This document shows, one piece after another, positions 16,972-25,651 of a DNA stretch of 41,248 nucleotides (positions are counted from its first letter, which is position 1; every line of letters begins with the position of its first letter). The stretch is taken from NCBI GenBank assembly GCA_947260035.1, contig CAMYOO010000020.1:1-41248 (forward strand), written 5' to 3'. Position numbers and translations under genes: made by a program. The notes beneath the pieces were generated by a model. The model saw only the letters and a program-made list of their open reading frames with translations. It was not told the DNA's origin and searched no databases. This DNA is from an uncultured delta proteobacterium. GTDB taxonomy: Bacteria > Myxococcota_A > UBA9160 > JAFDET01.

Positions 16972-19719
16972 CTAGGCTTCGGCGCGGGCCTTGTTGGCCT
17001 CCATCACGCGTTCGGCCAGGATCTCGCTCAGGTTCTCGAGCACCTGGGCACCGATGCGCGGATAGCGCCGCCGCAGGCGCATCAGGTCGTCCTTGGTAAA
17101 GCGCAGCAGCCGCACGTCGGTCCGCGCCTGCACGTCCGCGGAGCGCGTGCCCGAGAAGAGCGCCACCTCTCCTACCGCGTCGCCGCGCTCCAGCCGCGCC
17201 ACCTCCTGGAGCCCCTCATCGGTGCGGAGGGAGACCGCGAGCTCTCCATCGAGGACCACATACATGTCGTCGCCGGACTCGCCGGTCTCCATGATGTTCT
17301 GGCCCTTGGTGTAGTGCCGGATGCTGGTCATCAGCGCCACGATGCGCGCCTGGGAGTTGCGCAGCCCGCTGAACAGCGGGATCGAGCTCGCCGGATCGCG
17401 CCCCAGGTCCATGGACACGATGTCCCAGAGGCTGACGATGCGCAGCTGCGACGACAGCGCGGGAGTGAGGGTCACGTCGACCAGCCAGGCCACCAGCAGG
17501 GTGAAGCAGGTCAGAGCGCCGAACTGGACCTGGGTCTGCGCTTCGCTGGTGCAGAGCACGAGGAAGCCCAAGCACAGGGCGGTGGTGGTGAAGGTGACAG
17601 GGCGACCCACGTGGCGCAGCGCTTCGATGGCGCCCTTCCGCTCGTCCGCCAGCCGCTTGGCCGAGGCGTTGAAGCGGGCGAGGAAGTGAATGGTGTCGTC
17701 CACCGCAATGCCCAGCACGATGCACGCCACCAGGCTGGTGGACGGGTTGAGGGTGATGCCCGTGAGGCCCAGCGTTCCGAAGAAGATCACCACCGGGAAT
17801 GCGTTGGGAATCAGCGCCAGCGCCCCCACCCGGAACGACGTGAACAGGATCGCGAGGATCACGTAGATCAGGAGGAACGCCATGGACAGGCTCACCGCCT
17901 GTCCCCGGGACAGCGCGTCGGTGGACTCGCTCACCAGGATCTGGTTTCCGGTGATGCGCGCGCTCAAGTGCTCGGGGAGCTCGAGGACGTGCGCTTCGAT
18001 GCGCGCGACCAGCGCGGCCACGTCGGACGAATCGACCACCTGGGACCGGACGACGATGCTGGTGGTCTGGTATCGGGAGTCCACCACCTTCTCCAGCTCC
18101 TCGTTGCCGCCGAAGAAGAGCAGCTGGCTGATCAGGCGTTTGGACTCGGGGATCTTCAAGTAGGCCGGATCGTTCTCGTGAAAGCCGCGATTGATCAGGC
18201 TGACGTAGTCCACCAGCGACGTCGTGCCGCCGATCTCGGGCTGGCTGCCGAGCCAGGCCTGGAGCTTCTCGACCTCGGCCAGGTTCACGGGCTCCTTGAA
18301 TGCGTCGCGGTAGTCGGTCTCGAGCACCACGTAGAACAGGCTCGAGCCCTCGAGCTCTTCGTTGATGGCGTGGAAGTTCACCCGAACCGGGTGATCCTCG
18401 GGAAAGACGCCAATCTGGTCCAGTCCGACCCGGATCCGGGACACGCCGAACAGTGCGACCCCGGCCAGGACCGCTGCCACCGCGATGATGGCATGACGAT
18501 TGCGCAGATCGAACGCGGCGAGCCGCGCCATCGCCTCGCCAAAGCGGTCGCGGCCCTCCTCCACCGGCGACGTCTGGGGCTCCGGAAGCAGCGCGTAGAT
18601 GGCCGCCGGAAAGGCGAGTGCGGAGACGACCGAGAACACGACGGCAAAGACGCAGAAGAGGCCGAACTCGCGCACCGCCTCCAGGGGCGAGAGGGTCAGC
18701 GACAGGAAGCCCACTGCGGTGGTCAATCCCGTCAGCAAGATTGGAAGCGCCACCTCGGCCAGGGCCAGCCGGCCGGCGTCGCCTCGGGGCGGCCCCCCTC
18801 CGGAACTGCGCTCGCGAATCAGCTCGTGGTAGGCGGATACCACGTGGATCGCGTAGGCGAAGCCCACGGTCTGCACGATCGCCGGTACCGTCAGGGTGAT
18901 GATGGTCAGCGGGCGCCCGGTGGCCGCGATCAGGCCGACGGTCCAGGCCGTGGCCAGTCCGATGGTGGTCAGCGGAACCAGGATCCCGAGGACGCTGCGG
19001 AATGCCAAGAAGGCGATCAGGCCCATGGCCAGGGCCACGAGCGGCGTGGTGCGGACAATGTCCCTTGTGCCGATCCGGACGTTTTCGGCCTTCAGCACCG
19101 CCCCACCGGCGAGCATCGTGCGCGCGCCACCCCGCTCTTCCTCGGCGATGGCTTCGATCCGCCGATCCAGATCGAGCTCCAGGAACTCCGCGTCGGTCAT
19201 CTCTTCCAGGTAGATGAAGAGGGCCGTCGCCGTCCCCCGTGAGTTCACGAGGTTCCCGGCGTAGATGGGGTTGTCGAACGCCTCGCGCCGGATCCGCTCC
19301 AGCTCCGCCGGGTCCCGAGGCACGTTGGTGATGAAGGGCGCCACCTCCAGATCGCCGCCCACGGCGCGCATGTTGATGGCGTTGGCCAGGCCGGTGACGT
19401 GGTGGACTCCGTCCAGCTCCTCGATCCGCTCGGACATCCGCTTGACGGCCGAGAGGTTGTCGTAGGTGAAGATGCCGTCGTCGTCGACGACGGCCAGGAC
19501 CAGCGTCTCGTCACTGCCGAAGAGCCGGCGGACGTACTCGTAGTACTCCCGCCCGGGGCTCTCCTTGGGAAAGAGCGCGCTCACCGAGGGGTCGAAGCCG
19601 AGCAGCAGCGATCCGCTGCGCAGGTCTACGATCTGCGCCACGGCCACGATCGTCAGCCCCAGCAGAGCCGCCAGGACTGCCAGCGCATGCCGGGTTACGA
19701 AGCCGGCGAAGCGTTCCAA
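16972..19719 (-). CDS. RND/MMPL-superfamily exporter with C-terminal cyclic-nucleotide-binding domain
   Basis: Two RND halves with MMPL-type helices; C-terminus SIPLFSGL...GDDMYVVLDGELAVSLR...GDAVGEVALFSGTRSADVQA is a CRP/CNB fold with a phosphate-binding-cassette-like GEVAL..R.A. Confidence 0.88.
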   Translation of the reverse strand: MERFAGFVTRHALAVLAALLGLTIVAVAQIVDLRSGSLLLGFDPSVSALFPKESPGREYYEYVRRLFGSDETLVLAVVDDDGIFTYDNLSAVKRMSERIEELDGVHHVTGLANAINMRAVGGDLEVAPFITNVPRDPAELERIRREAFDNPIYAGNLVNSRGTATALFIYLEEMTDAEFLELDLDRRIEAIAEEERGGARTMLAGGAVLKAENVRIGTRDIVRTTPLVALAMGLIAFLAFRSVLGILVPLTTIGLATAWTVGLIAATGRPLTIITLTVPAIVQTVGFAYAIHVVSAYHELIRERSSGGGPPRGDAGRLALAEVALPILLTGLTTAVGFLSLTLSPLEAVREFGLFCVFAVVFSVVSALAFPAAIYALLPEPQTSPVEEGRDRFGEAMARLAAFDLRNRHAIIAVAAVLAGVALFGVSRIRVGLDQIGVFPEDHPVRVNFHAINEELEGSSLFYVVLETDYRDAFKEPVNLAEVEKLQAWLGSQPEIGGTTSLVDYVSLINRGFHENDPAYLKIPESKRLISQLLFFGGNEELEKVVDSRYQTTSIVVRSQVVDSSDVAALVARIEAHVLELPEHLSARITGNQILVSESTDALSRGQAVSLSMAFLLIYVILAILFTSFRVGALALIPNAFPVVIFFGTLGLTGITLNPSTSLVACIVLGIAVDDTIHFLARFNASAKRLADERKGAIEALRHVGRPVTFTTTALCLGFLVLCTSEAQTQVQFGALTCFTLLVAWLVDVTLTPALSSQLRIVSLWDIVSMDLGRDPASSIPLFSGLRNSQARIVALMTSIRHYTKGQNIMETGESGDDMYVVLDGELAVSLRTDEGLQEVARLERGDAVGEVALFSGTRSADVQARTDVRLLRFTKDDLMRLRRRYPRIGAQVLENLSEILAERVMEANKARAEA

Positions 19720-19741
19720 GGGACCTCCGGCCGCAGCGTCG

Positions 19742-20548
19742 CTAGAAAGACTTCCCGCCCATGCGCTCGAGCGAACGGGTGGAGAAGAGAGAGCGGCTCA
19801 CCTTGGCGTCGAAGTCGATCTCCTCGATCTCCAGCTCGGTGCGCGTCTCGTCCCGCAAGTCCTCGATCTGGAGCCGCCGCGCCACGTTGCGCTCACCGAT
19901 CCTCTCGATGCTGGACGAGTCCGCCTTCAGGCGCTTGCGGATGCGGTCACCGCGCTCGAAGAACTCGACCTTGAGCGGCGAGCAGGTCGCCTGGTCCACG
20001 TAGGTGACCATCCGCTCGTAGTTGGGCTTCTCTTCGAGCCCCTCGCGGGCGCGCGCTTCGAGCACGTAGACGGGGCGGCCGTCCACTTCGGCCGGCGCCG
20101 CCAGGGTCTCTTCGAAGTCCTCGTTGCCCAGACCCTGGAGGTTCTCGAATTCTTCGTAGCTGAAGTCGGTTCCGAACATCGAGCCCGACATCATGTGACC
20201 GGTGACGCGCTTCACGCGCTTGAGCTCGGGCAGGTACATCAGGATGTCGTTGCTGGTGCCTTTCTTCTCCAGCATCAGGATCGCGGCGCCGCGCATCTCG
20301 GGCGGGTCGGAGAGCCGGACCAGCACCTGGGAGAGCTCGTCATCCCCCTTCTTCCAGTAGATCTTGGCGCGCGTCTGGGTGACCGAGCCGATGCGATCGC
20401 GCGCCTTCATCACGATGATCTGCACACTCGACGGATCGGGCAGGTTGGCGTCCATGCAGTCATGGATCTCGTCCAGGGTGTCGAGGGCCATCGCGGCCGG
20501 CGCCGCCATGAGGCTCGCCAACGCGACCAGAAGCATCCCACGAATCAT
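19742..20548 (-). CDS. Outer membrane lipoprotein-sorting (LolA-like) protein
   Basis: Signal peptide MIRGMLLVALASLMAAPAAMA; RIGSVTQTRAKIYWKKGDDELSQVLVRLSDPPEMRGAAILMLEKKGTSNDILMYLPELKRVKRVTG is characteristic of this family. Confidence 0.85.
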   Translation of the reverse strand: MIRGMLLVALASLMAAPAAMALDTLDEIHDCMDANLPDPSSVQIIVMKARDRIGSVTQTRAKIYWKKGDDELSQVLVRLSDPPEMRGAAILMLEKKGTSNDILMYLPELKRVKRVTGHMMSGSMFGTDFSYEEFENLQGLGNEDFEETLAAPAEVDGRPVYVLEARAREGLEEKPNYERMVTYVDQATCSPLKVEFFERGDRIRKRLKADSSSIERIGERNVARRLQIEDLRDETRTELEIEEIDFDAKVSRSLFSTRSLERMGGKSF

Positions 20549-20643
20549 GCAGTTCCCCCGTCGTTCCGCGCCGTTACGGCGACTAGCATACACCGTTCGG
20601 GAAGTTGCCAAGAGCCGATTCCGGTGGACCCGGGATCTCGGGC

Positions 20644-21798
20644 TCAGGCACCGCGGAAGCGGCGGAAGAAGCTCCGCACGTCCTCCACCAGCAGCTCCGG
20701 CTGCTCCAGGGCCGCGAAATGGCCGCCCCGCGGCATGTCGGTCCAGTGAACGATGTTGTAGGAGCGCTCCGCCCAGCGGCGCGGACAGCGGACCACCTCC
20801 GCGGGGAAAGCCGCGTGCCCCACCGGCGTCTCCAGGAAGGGCTGCGGGCCGAAGGCCTCGGAACGCCGCGTCTCGCGGTAGAGACGCCCCGAGGAGCCGC
20901 CGGTTCCGGTCAGCCAGTAGACCATCACGTTGGTGAGCAGCGCGTCGCGCGACACGGCGTTCTCGATGCGCCCTTCGCAGTCGGTCCAGGTCCGGAATTT
21001 CTCCGCGATCCAGGCCAGGAGCCCCAGCGGCGAATCGACCAGCGCATAGCCCAGGGTCTCGGGCTTCGTCGACTGGATCTGCGCGTAGCCCGATTCCTCG
21101 TTCACATAGCGCTGGAAGTCGGCCCAGCTCGCGGCCTCGGCTTCGTTCATGTCCTGCAGCGCCTGCGCGTCGGGCGGCGTTGCAAAGAGGAAGTTGAGAT
21201 GGATGCCCGCGCAGTGCTCTGGATCCTGGCGCGCGATGAACTGGCTGACGAACGAGCCCCAGTCTCCCCCCTGCGCCCCGTAGCGCGCGTAGCCCAGGCG
21301 GGCCATCAGCTCGGCAAAGGCCCGGCCGATCCGGAGCGGGTTCCAACCGCGTGACAGCAGCGGCGAAGACCAGCCGTAGCCGGGCAACGACGGGCACACC
21401 ACGTGGAAGGCGTCCGCCGCATCGCCGCCATGCGCAGCGGGGTCCGTCAGGGGACCCAGGATCTCGAGGAACTCCACGATCGACCCCGGCCAGCCGTGGC
21501 TGAGGATCAGCGGAAACGCGTCCGCCCTGGGCGAGCGCGCGTGCAGGAAGTGGATGGGCTGACCATCGATCGAGGTGCGAAAGTGATCGAAGCGGTTCAG
21601 CGCCTTCTCGTGGACGCGCCAGTCGTAGGACTCGAGCCAGGCATCGGCCAGCTCACGCAGCGCCCCCTGCTCGATGCCGTAGGCCCAGTCGGAGTCGTCC
21701 AGGGGCGCCGGCCAGCGGGCGTGCTGCAGCCTCCGCCGCAGGTCGTGCAAGTCCTCATCCGGAATCCGGATTTCGAAGGGCTCGATCGCAGCGCTCAT
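20644..21798 (-). CDS. Epoxide hydrolase with N-terminal EHN domain (alpha/beta hydrolase)
   Basis: EPFEIRIPDEDLHDLRRRLQHARWP, HGWPGSIVEF, GAQGGDWGSFVSQF. Confidence 0.92.
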   Translation of the reverse strand: MSAAIEPFEIRIPDEDLHDLRRRLQHARWPAPLDDSDWAYGIEQGALRELADAWLESYDWRVHEKALNRFDHFRTSIDGQPIHFLHARSPRADAFPLILSHGWPGSIVEFLEILGPLTDPAAHGGDAADAFHVVCPSLPGYGWSSPLLSRGWNPLRIGRAFAELMARLGYARYGAQGGDWGSFVSQFIARQDPEHCAGIHLNFLFATPPDAQALQDMNEAEAASWADFQRYVNEESGYAQIQSTKPETLGYALVDSPLGLLAWIAEKFRTWTDCEGRIENAVSRDALLTNVMVYWLTGTGGSSGRLYRETRRSEAFGPQPFLETPVGHAAFPAEVVRCPRRWAERSYNIVHWTDMPRGGHFAALEQPELLVEDVRSFFRRFRGA

Positions 21799-22075
21799 AG
21801 GAACGCGCGGCCCTTCTCGCAAACGAAGCTCGCCGGACACGAGTGGATCGGGTCTTTGCACCAGGGCCGCCGGCTCCGGATCTCGCTCAGCAGTGCGTGC
21901 TTCATGCGCAACTCCGCGGCCGGCGGCCGCCGTCCGGAACCGTAATCGAGACGGGGCGCACACGCTTGCCGCCGCTGCCCAGCCCAGGCCTGGGCGCGGC
22001 GGAATGTCGCGCAGACGACACCTCGCCGTGACGATAGGCACAAGGTCGGTCCCGTGCGGGCCGCGAGGAGCGCCC

Positions 22076-22654
22076 ATGCCCGAGCCCAGCGTCAAAGGAA
22101 CACTGGTCCAGGCTGCCGTCAGCGAGCTGCGCGAGCTGGAGCAGCAAGGCAGCGTGTCCCGCGCCACACTGGAACGCGACCTCAAGCCCGACGACCTGGA
22201 GCTTCTGGATGACGACCTCCTGGTCAGCGCCTGGTACTCCATGGCCAGCTACGGCCGCATCCTCGAGGCCATCGCCGCCGCCAAGGGGCGGGACGCGGAC
22301 GGGGACTACGTCGAGGCCGGACGTCAGAGCGCACATCGCCTGGTGGAGATGGGCCTCTACCGACAGCTCGACGAGCGCACGGCGGAGCGTTGGGAGGAGC
22401 GGGTAGGCAAGCTGCTGCTCTCCGTGGCTTCGCTGCTCTGGAACTTCGGCGGCTGGGAGTGGCTCGGAATGGACGAGACGGGCTTCCGGATCCGTTTCCA
22501 GGGCGCGTCCCCGATGCCGCGCAGCTACGCGCTACGCACCCAGGGATTCGTCGAGTACCTGGCCTCGCGCGCGGCAGGCAGCCCGGTGCGGACGCAGATG
22601 CAACGAAGCGCCGACGGCAACACCCTCGACTTCCGCTGCCACAAGGCGCTCTAG
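22076..22654 (+). CDS. Hypothetical protein, possibly DUF2378/TIGR02265-like
   Basis: VKGTLVQAAVSELRELEQQG...LLVSAWYSMASYGRILEAIAAAKG resembles the Myxococcales-enriched DUF2378 pattern by eye; not verified. Confidence 0.5.
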   Translation: MPEPSVKGTLVQAAVSELRELEQQGSVSRATLERDLKPDDLELLDDDLLVSAWYSMASYGRILEAIAAAKGRDADGDYVEAGRQSAHRLVEMGLYRQLDERTAERWEERVGKLLLSVASLLWNFGGWEWLGMDETGFRIRFQGASPMPRSYALRTQGFVEYLASRAAGSPVRTQMQRSADGNTLDFRCHKAL

Positions 22655-22768
22655 GCGGCGCCCAGCACCCTCGGGTCGCGGCTCGCTCGACAGCGACGAA
22701 GCGGGTCTGCTTCGCGGGGAACAGCGCCAGGGGATACAATCGCCCGCCCGCACAGGGAGGCGGCCCCC

Positions 22769-23362
22769 ATCCAGATCCCCTTCTACTACGACTATGCCTG
22801 CCCCTGGGCCTACCTGGGAAGCTGCCGGGTCGAGGCCTACTTCCGCGACCTGGGCGTCGATCTGGACTTCCGCCCCGTGCGCCTGGCCGATCTGAAGGAG
22901 CCCTCGACGGGCACCGCGCCGGCCCTGGGCGAGCGCAAGAAGAAGAACTACCGCGCCGATCTGCTGCACTGGGCCGAGCTGTGCGGCGCCGAGTTTTCGC
23001 CGCGCGCCCGCGAGGCCCGCGCCGACACGCGGCTGCTGCTACAAGCCGCCCTTGTCGCCAAGGACGCCGGCCGCCTGCGCGAGTTCCACTATCCGGCGTA
23101 CCGGGCGCGCTGGGCGGAGGCCCGCGACGTATCGGATCCCGAGGTCGTATCCCAGCTGCTGGCCGGAGCGGGACTCGAGCCGGGCCCCACCCTGGAGCAG
23201 GCACGAAGCGATGCCGTGGCCGCGCGGCTGGACGCAGACACCCGCGAGGCGGTCGAGCGCGGCGTCTTCGGCGTGCCCACCGTCTTCGTGAAAGACGAGA
23301 TGTTCTGGGGCAACGATCGCTTCGAGCTGGCTCGTCACTACATCCGAAAGGCCCTCGCGTAG
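22769..23362 (+). CDS. DsbA-like / 2-hydroxychromene-2-carboxylate isomerase family protein with apparent ATC start
   Basis: QIPFYYDYACPWAYLGSCRVEAY...GVFGVPTVFVKDEMFWGNDRF. No in-frame ATG/GTG/TTG precedes the conserved N-terminus; AGGGAGG at 22754-22760 lies 8 nt before ATC 22769. Confidence 0.75.
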   Translation: MQIPFYYDYACPWAYLGSCRVEAYFRDLGVDLDFRPVRLADLKEPSTGTAPALGERKKKNYRADLLHWAELCGAEFSPRAREARADTRLLLQAALVAKDAGRLREFHYPAYRARWAEARDVSDPEVVSQLLAGAGLEPGPTLEQARSDAVAARLDADTREAVERGVFGVPTVFVKDEMFWGNDRFELARHYIRKALA

Positions 23363-23366
23363 AACC

Positions 23367-24476
23367 ATGAGCGAAGAGACACACAACGAGGCGATTCGAC
23401 GCGTCCTGGACGGGACCACCTGGGAGGAGTTCTGCGACGGGCTCAAGGCGGCCGGCGCCGTGATCCTTTCCGAGGGTGCGCCCGATGATCCGCTCGATCG
23501 CGCCGAGGGCTGGCGCTACCTGACGCGGCTGACGCGAGGCGCGCTGGAGACCTTCGTCGAGTTCTCGGATCCGGCGGTGCCCGAGTTCCGGCGCACCGCC
23601 AGCGAGACCATCAAGATGGGCCTCGACAACCCGGACAACGTCTACCTGAACACACAGATCAAGGGGAGCTGGGACTACCGCATCCGCGGCAACCGCGGGT
23701 CGGTGCACTACCTGGGCTTCGGCTCCCAGGCCGGAAACTACGGCAGCACCGGCAGCCTGGACACCACGGGCTACCTGGAAGCCAAGGACATGGAGATCGC
23801 GCCCGACGGCAGCTTCGAGATCATCGCCAGCAGCCGCGAGCACCCGGGCAACTGGCTGCCCATGAAGCCCGAGACGCGCATGATCCAGATCCGCCAGACC
23901 CGCCTGGACCACGCCAACGAGAAGCTGGCCGAAGTGACGATCGAGCGGATCGACGCGCCCGGGCAAGCGCGGCCCGTGGATCCGGAGCGTTTGGACCGCA
24001 TGCTGATGGGCGTGGTCGCGTTCGTGCGCGGATGCTCGGGACTCTTTCACGGCTGGGCCAAGGACTTCCAGAAGCACACCAACGAGCTGCCACGCTTCGA
24101 CCCGGACACGGCCTTCGCCGCCGGCGGTGACCCCAACATCGCCTACTACCACAGCTACTGGAAGCTCGAGCCCGACGAGGCGCTGGTCATCGAAGCCGCG
24201 CCGCCGGAGTGCGACTACTGGAACTTCCAGCTCACCAATCACTGGCTCGAATCGCTGGACTACCGCAGCTTCAAGATCCACCTGAACAAGCACACCGCCG
24301 TCTACGGCGACGACGGCTCGGTGCAGGTGGTGGTGGCCCATGAGGACCCGGGCCACCCCAACTGGCTCAACACCTGCGGTCACCGTCAGGGCGGCATGTG
24401 CTGGCGCTGGATCCGCGCCAGCGAGCACCCGCAGCCCCGCACCCGGGTGGTCAAGCTGGAGAGCCTGCGTGGCTGA
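23367..24476 (+). CDS. DUF1214 domain-containing protein
   Basis: SYWKLEPDEALVIEAAPPECDYWNFQLTNHWLESLDYR is the typical DUF1214 C-terminal signature. Confidence 0.85.
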   Translation: MSEETHNEAIRRVLDGTTWEEFCDGLKAAGAVILSEGAPDDPLDRAEGWRYLTRLTRGALETFVEFSDPAVPEFRRTASETIKMGLDNPDNVYLNTQIKGSWDYRIRGNRGSVHYLGFGSQAGNYGSTGSLDTTGYLEAKDMEIAPDGSFEIIASSREHPGNWLPMKPETRMIQIRQTRLDHANEKLAEVTIERIDAPGQARPVDPERLDRMLMGVVAFVRGCSGLFHGWAKDFQKHTNELPRFDPDTAFAAGGDPNIAYYHSYWKLEPDEALVIEAAPPECDYWNFQLTNHWLESLDYRSFKIHLNKHTAVYGDDGSVQVVVAHEDPGHPNWLNTCGHRQGGMCWRWIRASEHPQPRTRVVKLESLRG

Positions 24477-25626
24477 GGAGTTCCCGTTCCGCGTGGACGC
24501 GCTCCTGGGAGCGGCCGAGCAGGCCACCGGGCTCTCGGATTTCGGCGATCCCGACTTCCGGGAGGGCTTGAAGGTTCTCCTGGAAACCTATGAGAAGACT
24601 GCCGATTTCAACGAGAAGGGCCGCAAGCGCAACTGGCGGCGCCTGGTGCAGTTGCTCTCCACCCGGCTGCGCGTGGAGGCGGCCTTCACGCGCCATCCGG
24701 AGATCCGCGAGCGCGAGATCCGCAGCCCTGTCTACCTGACCGGACTGCCACGCACCGGAACGTCGGCGCTCTTCAACCTGCTGGGCGCGGACCCGGCCGC
24801 GCGACCGCTGCTGCTGTGGGAAGGCGTCTTCCCCGACCCCCTGGAGGACCTGCCCGAAGGCGAGCCCGACCCGCGCTACCTGGCGATCAAGCAGCAGTAC
24901 GACCGCATGCGCGAGAAGAATCCGGACTTCACCAAGATGCACTTCGCCTCGGCCGATACGCCCGAGGAATGCGTGCTGCTGCAGGCGCACGCGTTCTGCG
25001 ACGTGCAGATGGGGATCGAGGTGATGATGGAGCCCTACGCCGCGTGGTTCCAGGCGCAGGACCTGCACGCCCCCTACGCGTACTACCAGGACCTGCTCAA
25101 GCTGCTGGACTGGCAGCGACCCGGGGAGCGCTGGCTGCTCAAGTCGCCCGCGCACCTCTGGGCCGTGGACGTGCTGATCGAGCTCTTCCCCGACGCCTGC
25201 CTGATCTTCACCCACCGCAATCCGCTGCAGGCCATCGCTTCCGCCTGCAGCCTGACCGACGCGCTGATGGCCGCGCGCGAGAACCACGACCCGAAGCGGC
25301 TCGGCCCCCTGGTGCTGGAGTACTACGCGCGCTCGCTGGAGCGAGGGCTGGCGGCGCGAGAGGCCGGCGACCCGGCACGCTTCTTCGATGTCGACTACCG
25401 CGAGCTCCTGGCCGACCCCTTCGCCGCAGCCAAGCAGATCTACGACCACTTCGCGCTGCCGATGCCCGACGACGTGGAGCAGGCGCTCCGAGCACACGTG
25501 GCTGCACATCCCCAGGGCAAGCACGGCCGCCACGAGTACTCGCTGGAGGAGTTCGGCCTGGACGCCGACCGCGTGCGCACGCGGCTGGCCGCCTACATCA
25601 ACCGCTTCTCCCTGCCGGCGGACTAG
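24469..25626 (+). CDS. Sulfotransferase family protein
   Basis: SPVYLTGLPRTGTSALFNLL (5'-PSB-type loop) and LLKSPAHLWAVDVLIELFPDACLIFTHRNPLQ; GTG start overlapping the DUF1214 end by 8 bp. Confidence 0.88.
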   Translation: MAEEFPFRVDALLGAAEQATGLSDFGDPDFREGLKVLLETYEKTADFNEKGRKRNWRRLVQLLSTRLRVEAAFTRHPEIREREIRSPVYLTGLPRTGTSALFNLLGADPAARPLLLWEGVFPDPLEDLPEGEPDPRYLAIKQQYDRMREKNPDFTKMHFASADTPEECVLLQAHAFCDVQMGIEVMMEPYAAWFQAQDLHAPYAYYQDLLKLLDWQRPGERWLLKSPAHLWAVDVLIELFPDACLIFTHRNPLQAIASACSLTDALMAARENHDPKRLGPLVLEYYARSLERGLAAREAGDPARFFDVDYRELLADPFAAAKQIYDHFALPMPDDVEQALRAHVAAHPQGKHGRHEYSLEEFGLDADRVRTRLAAYINRFSLPAD

Positions 25627-25647
25627 GCGGACTAGGCGGACCAGGCG
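25621..25647. repeat. 9-bp tandem repeat (GACTAGGCG x2 + GACCAGGCG) duplicating the stop codon of the sulfotransferase
   Basis: Direct reading: gactaggcg gactaggcg gaccaggcg. Confidence 0.9.
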
Positions 25648-25651
25648 GGGC

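Noticed and set aside
16747-19242. 831-aa plus-strand ORF opposite the RND exporter
   Set aside because: Asp/Gly/His/Arg-rich composition and exact overlap with a well-supported RND gene; a shadow ORF.
22224-24527. 767-aa minus-strand ORF opposite the DsbA/DUF1214 genes
   Set aside because: Antisense to genes with clear family motifs; composition typical of out-of-frame GC-rich translation.
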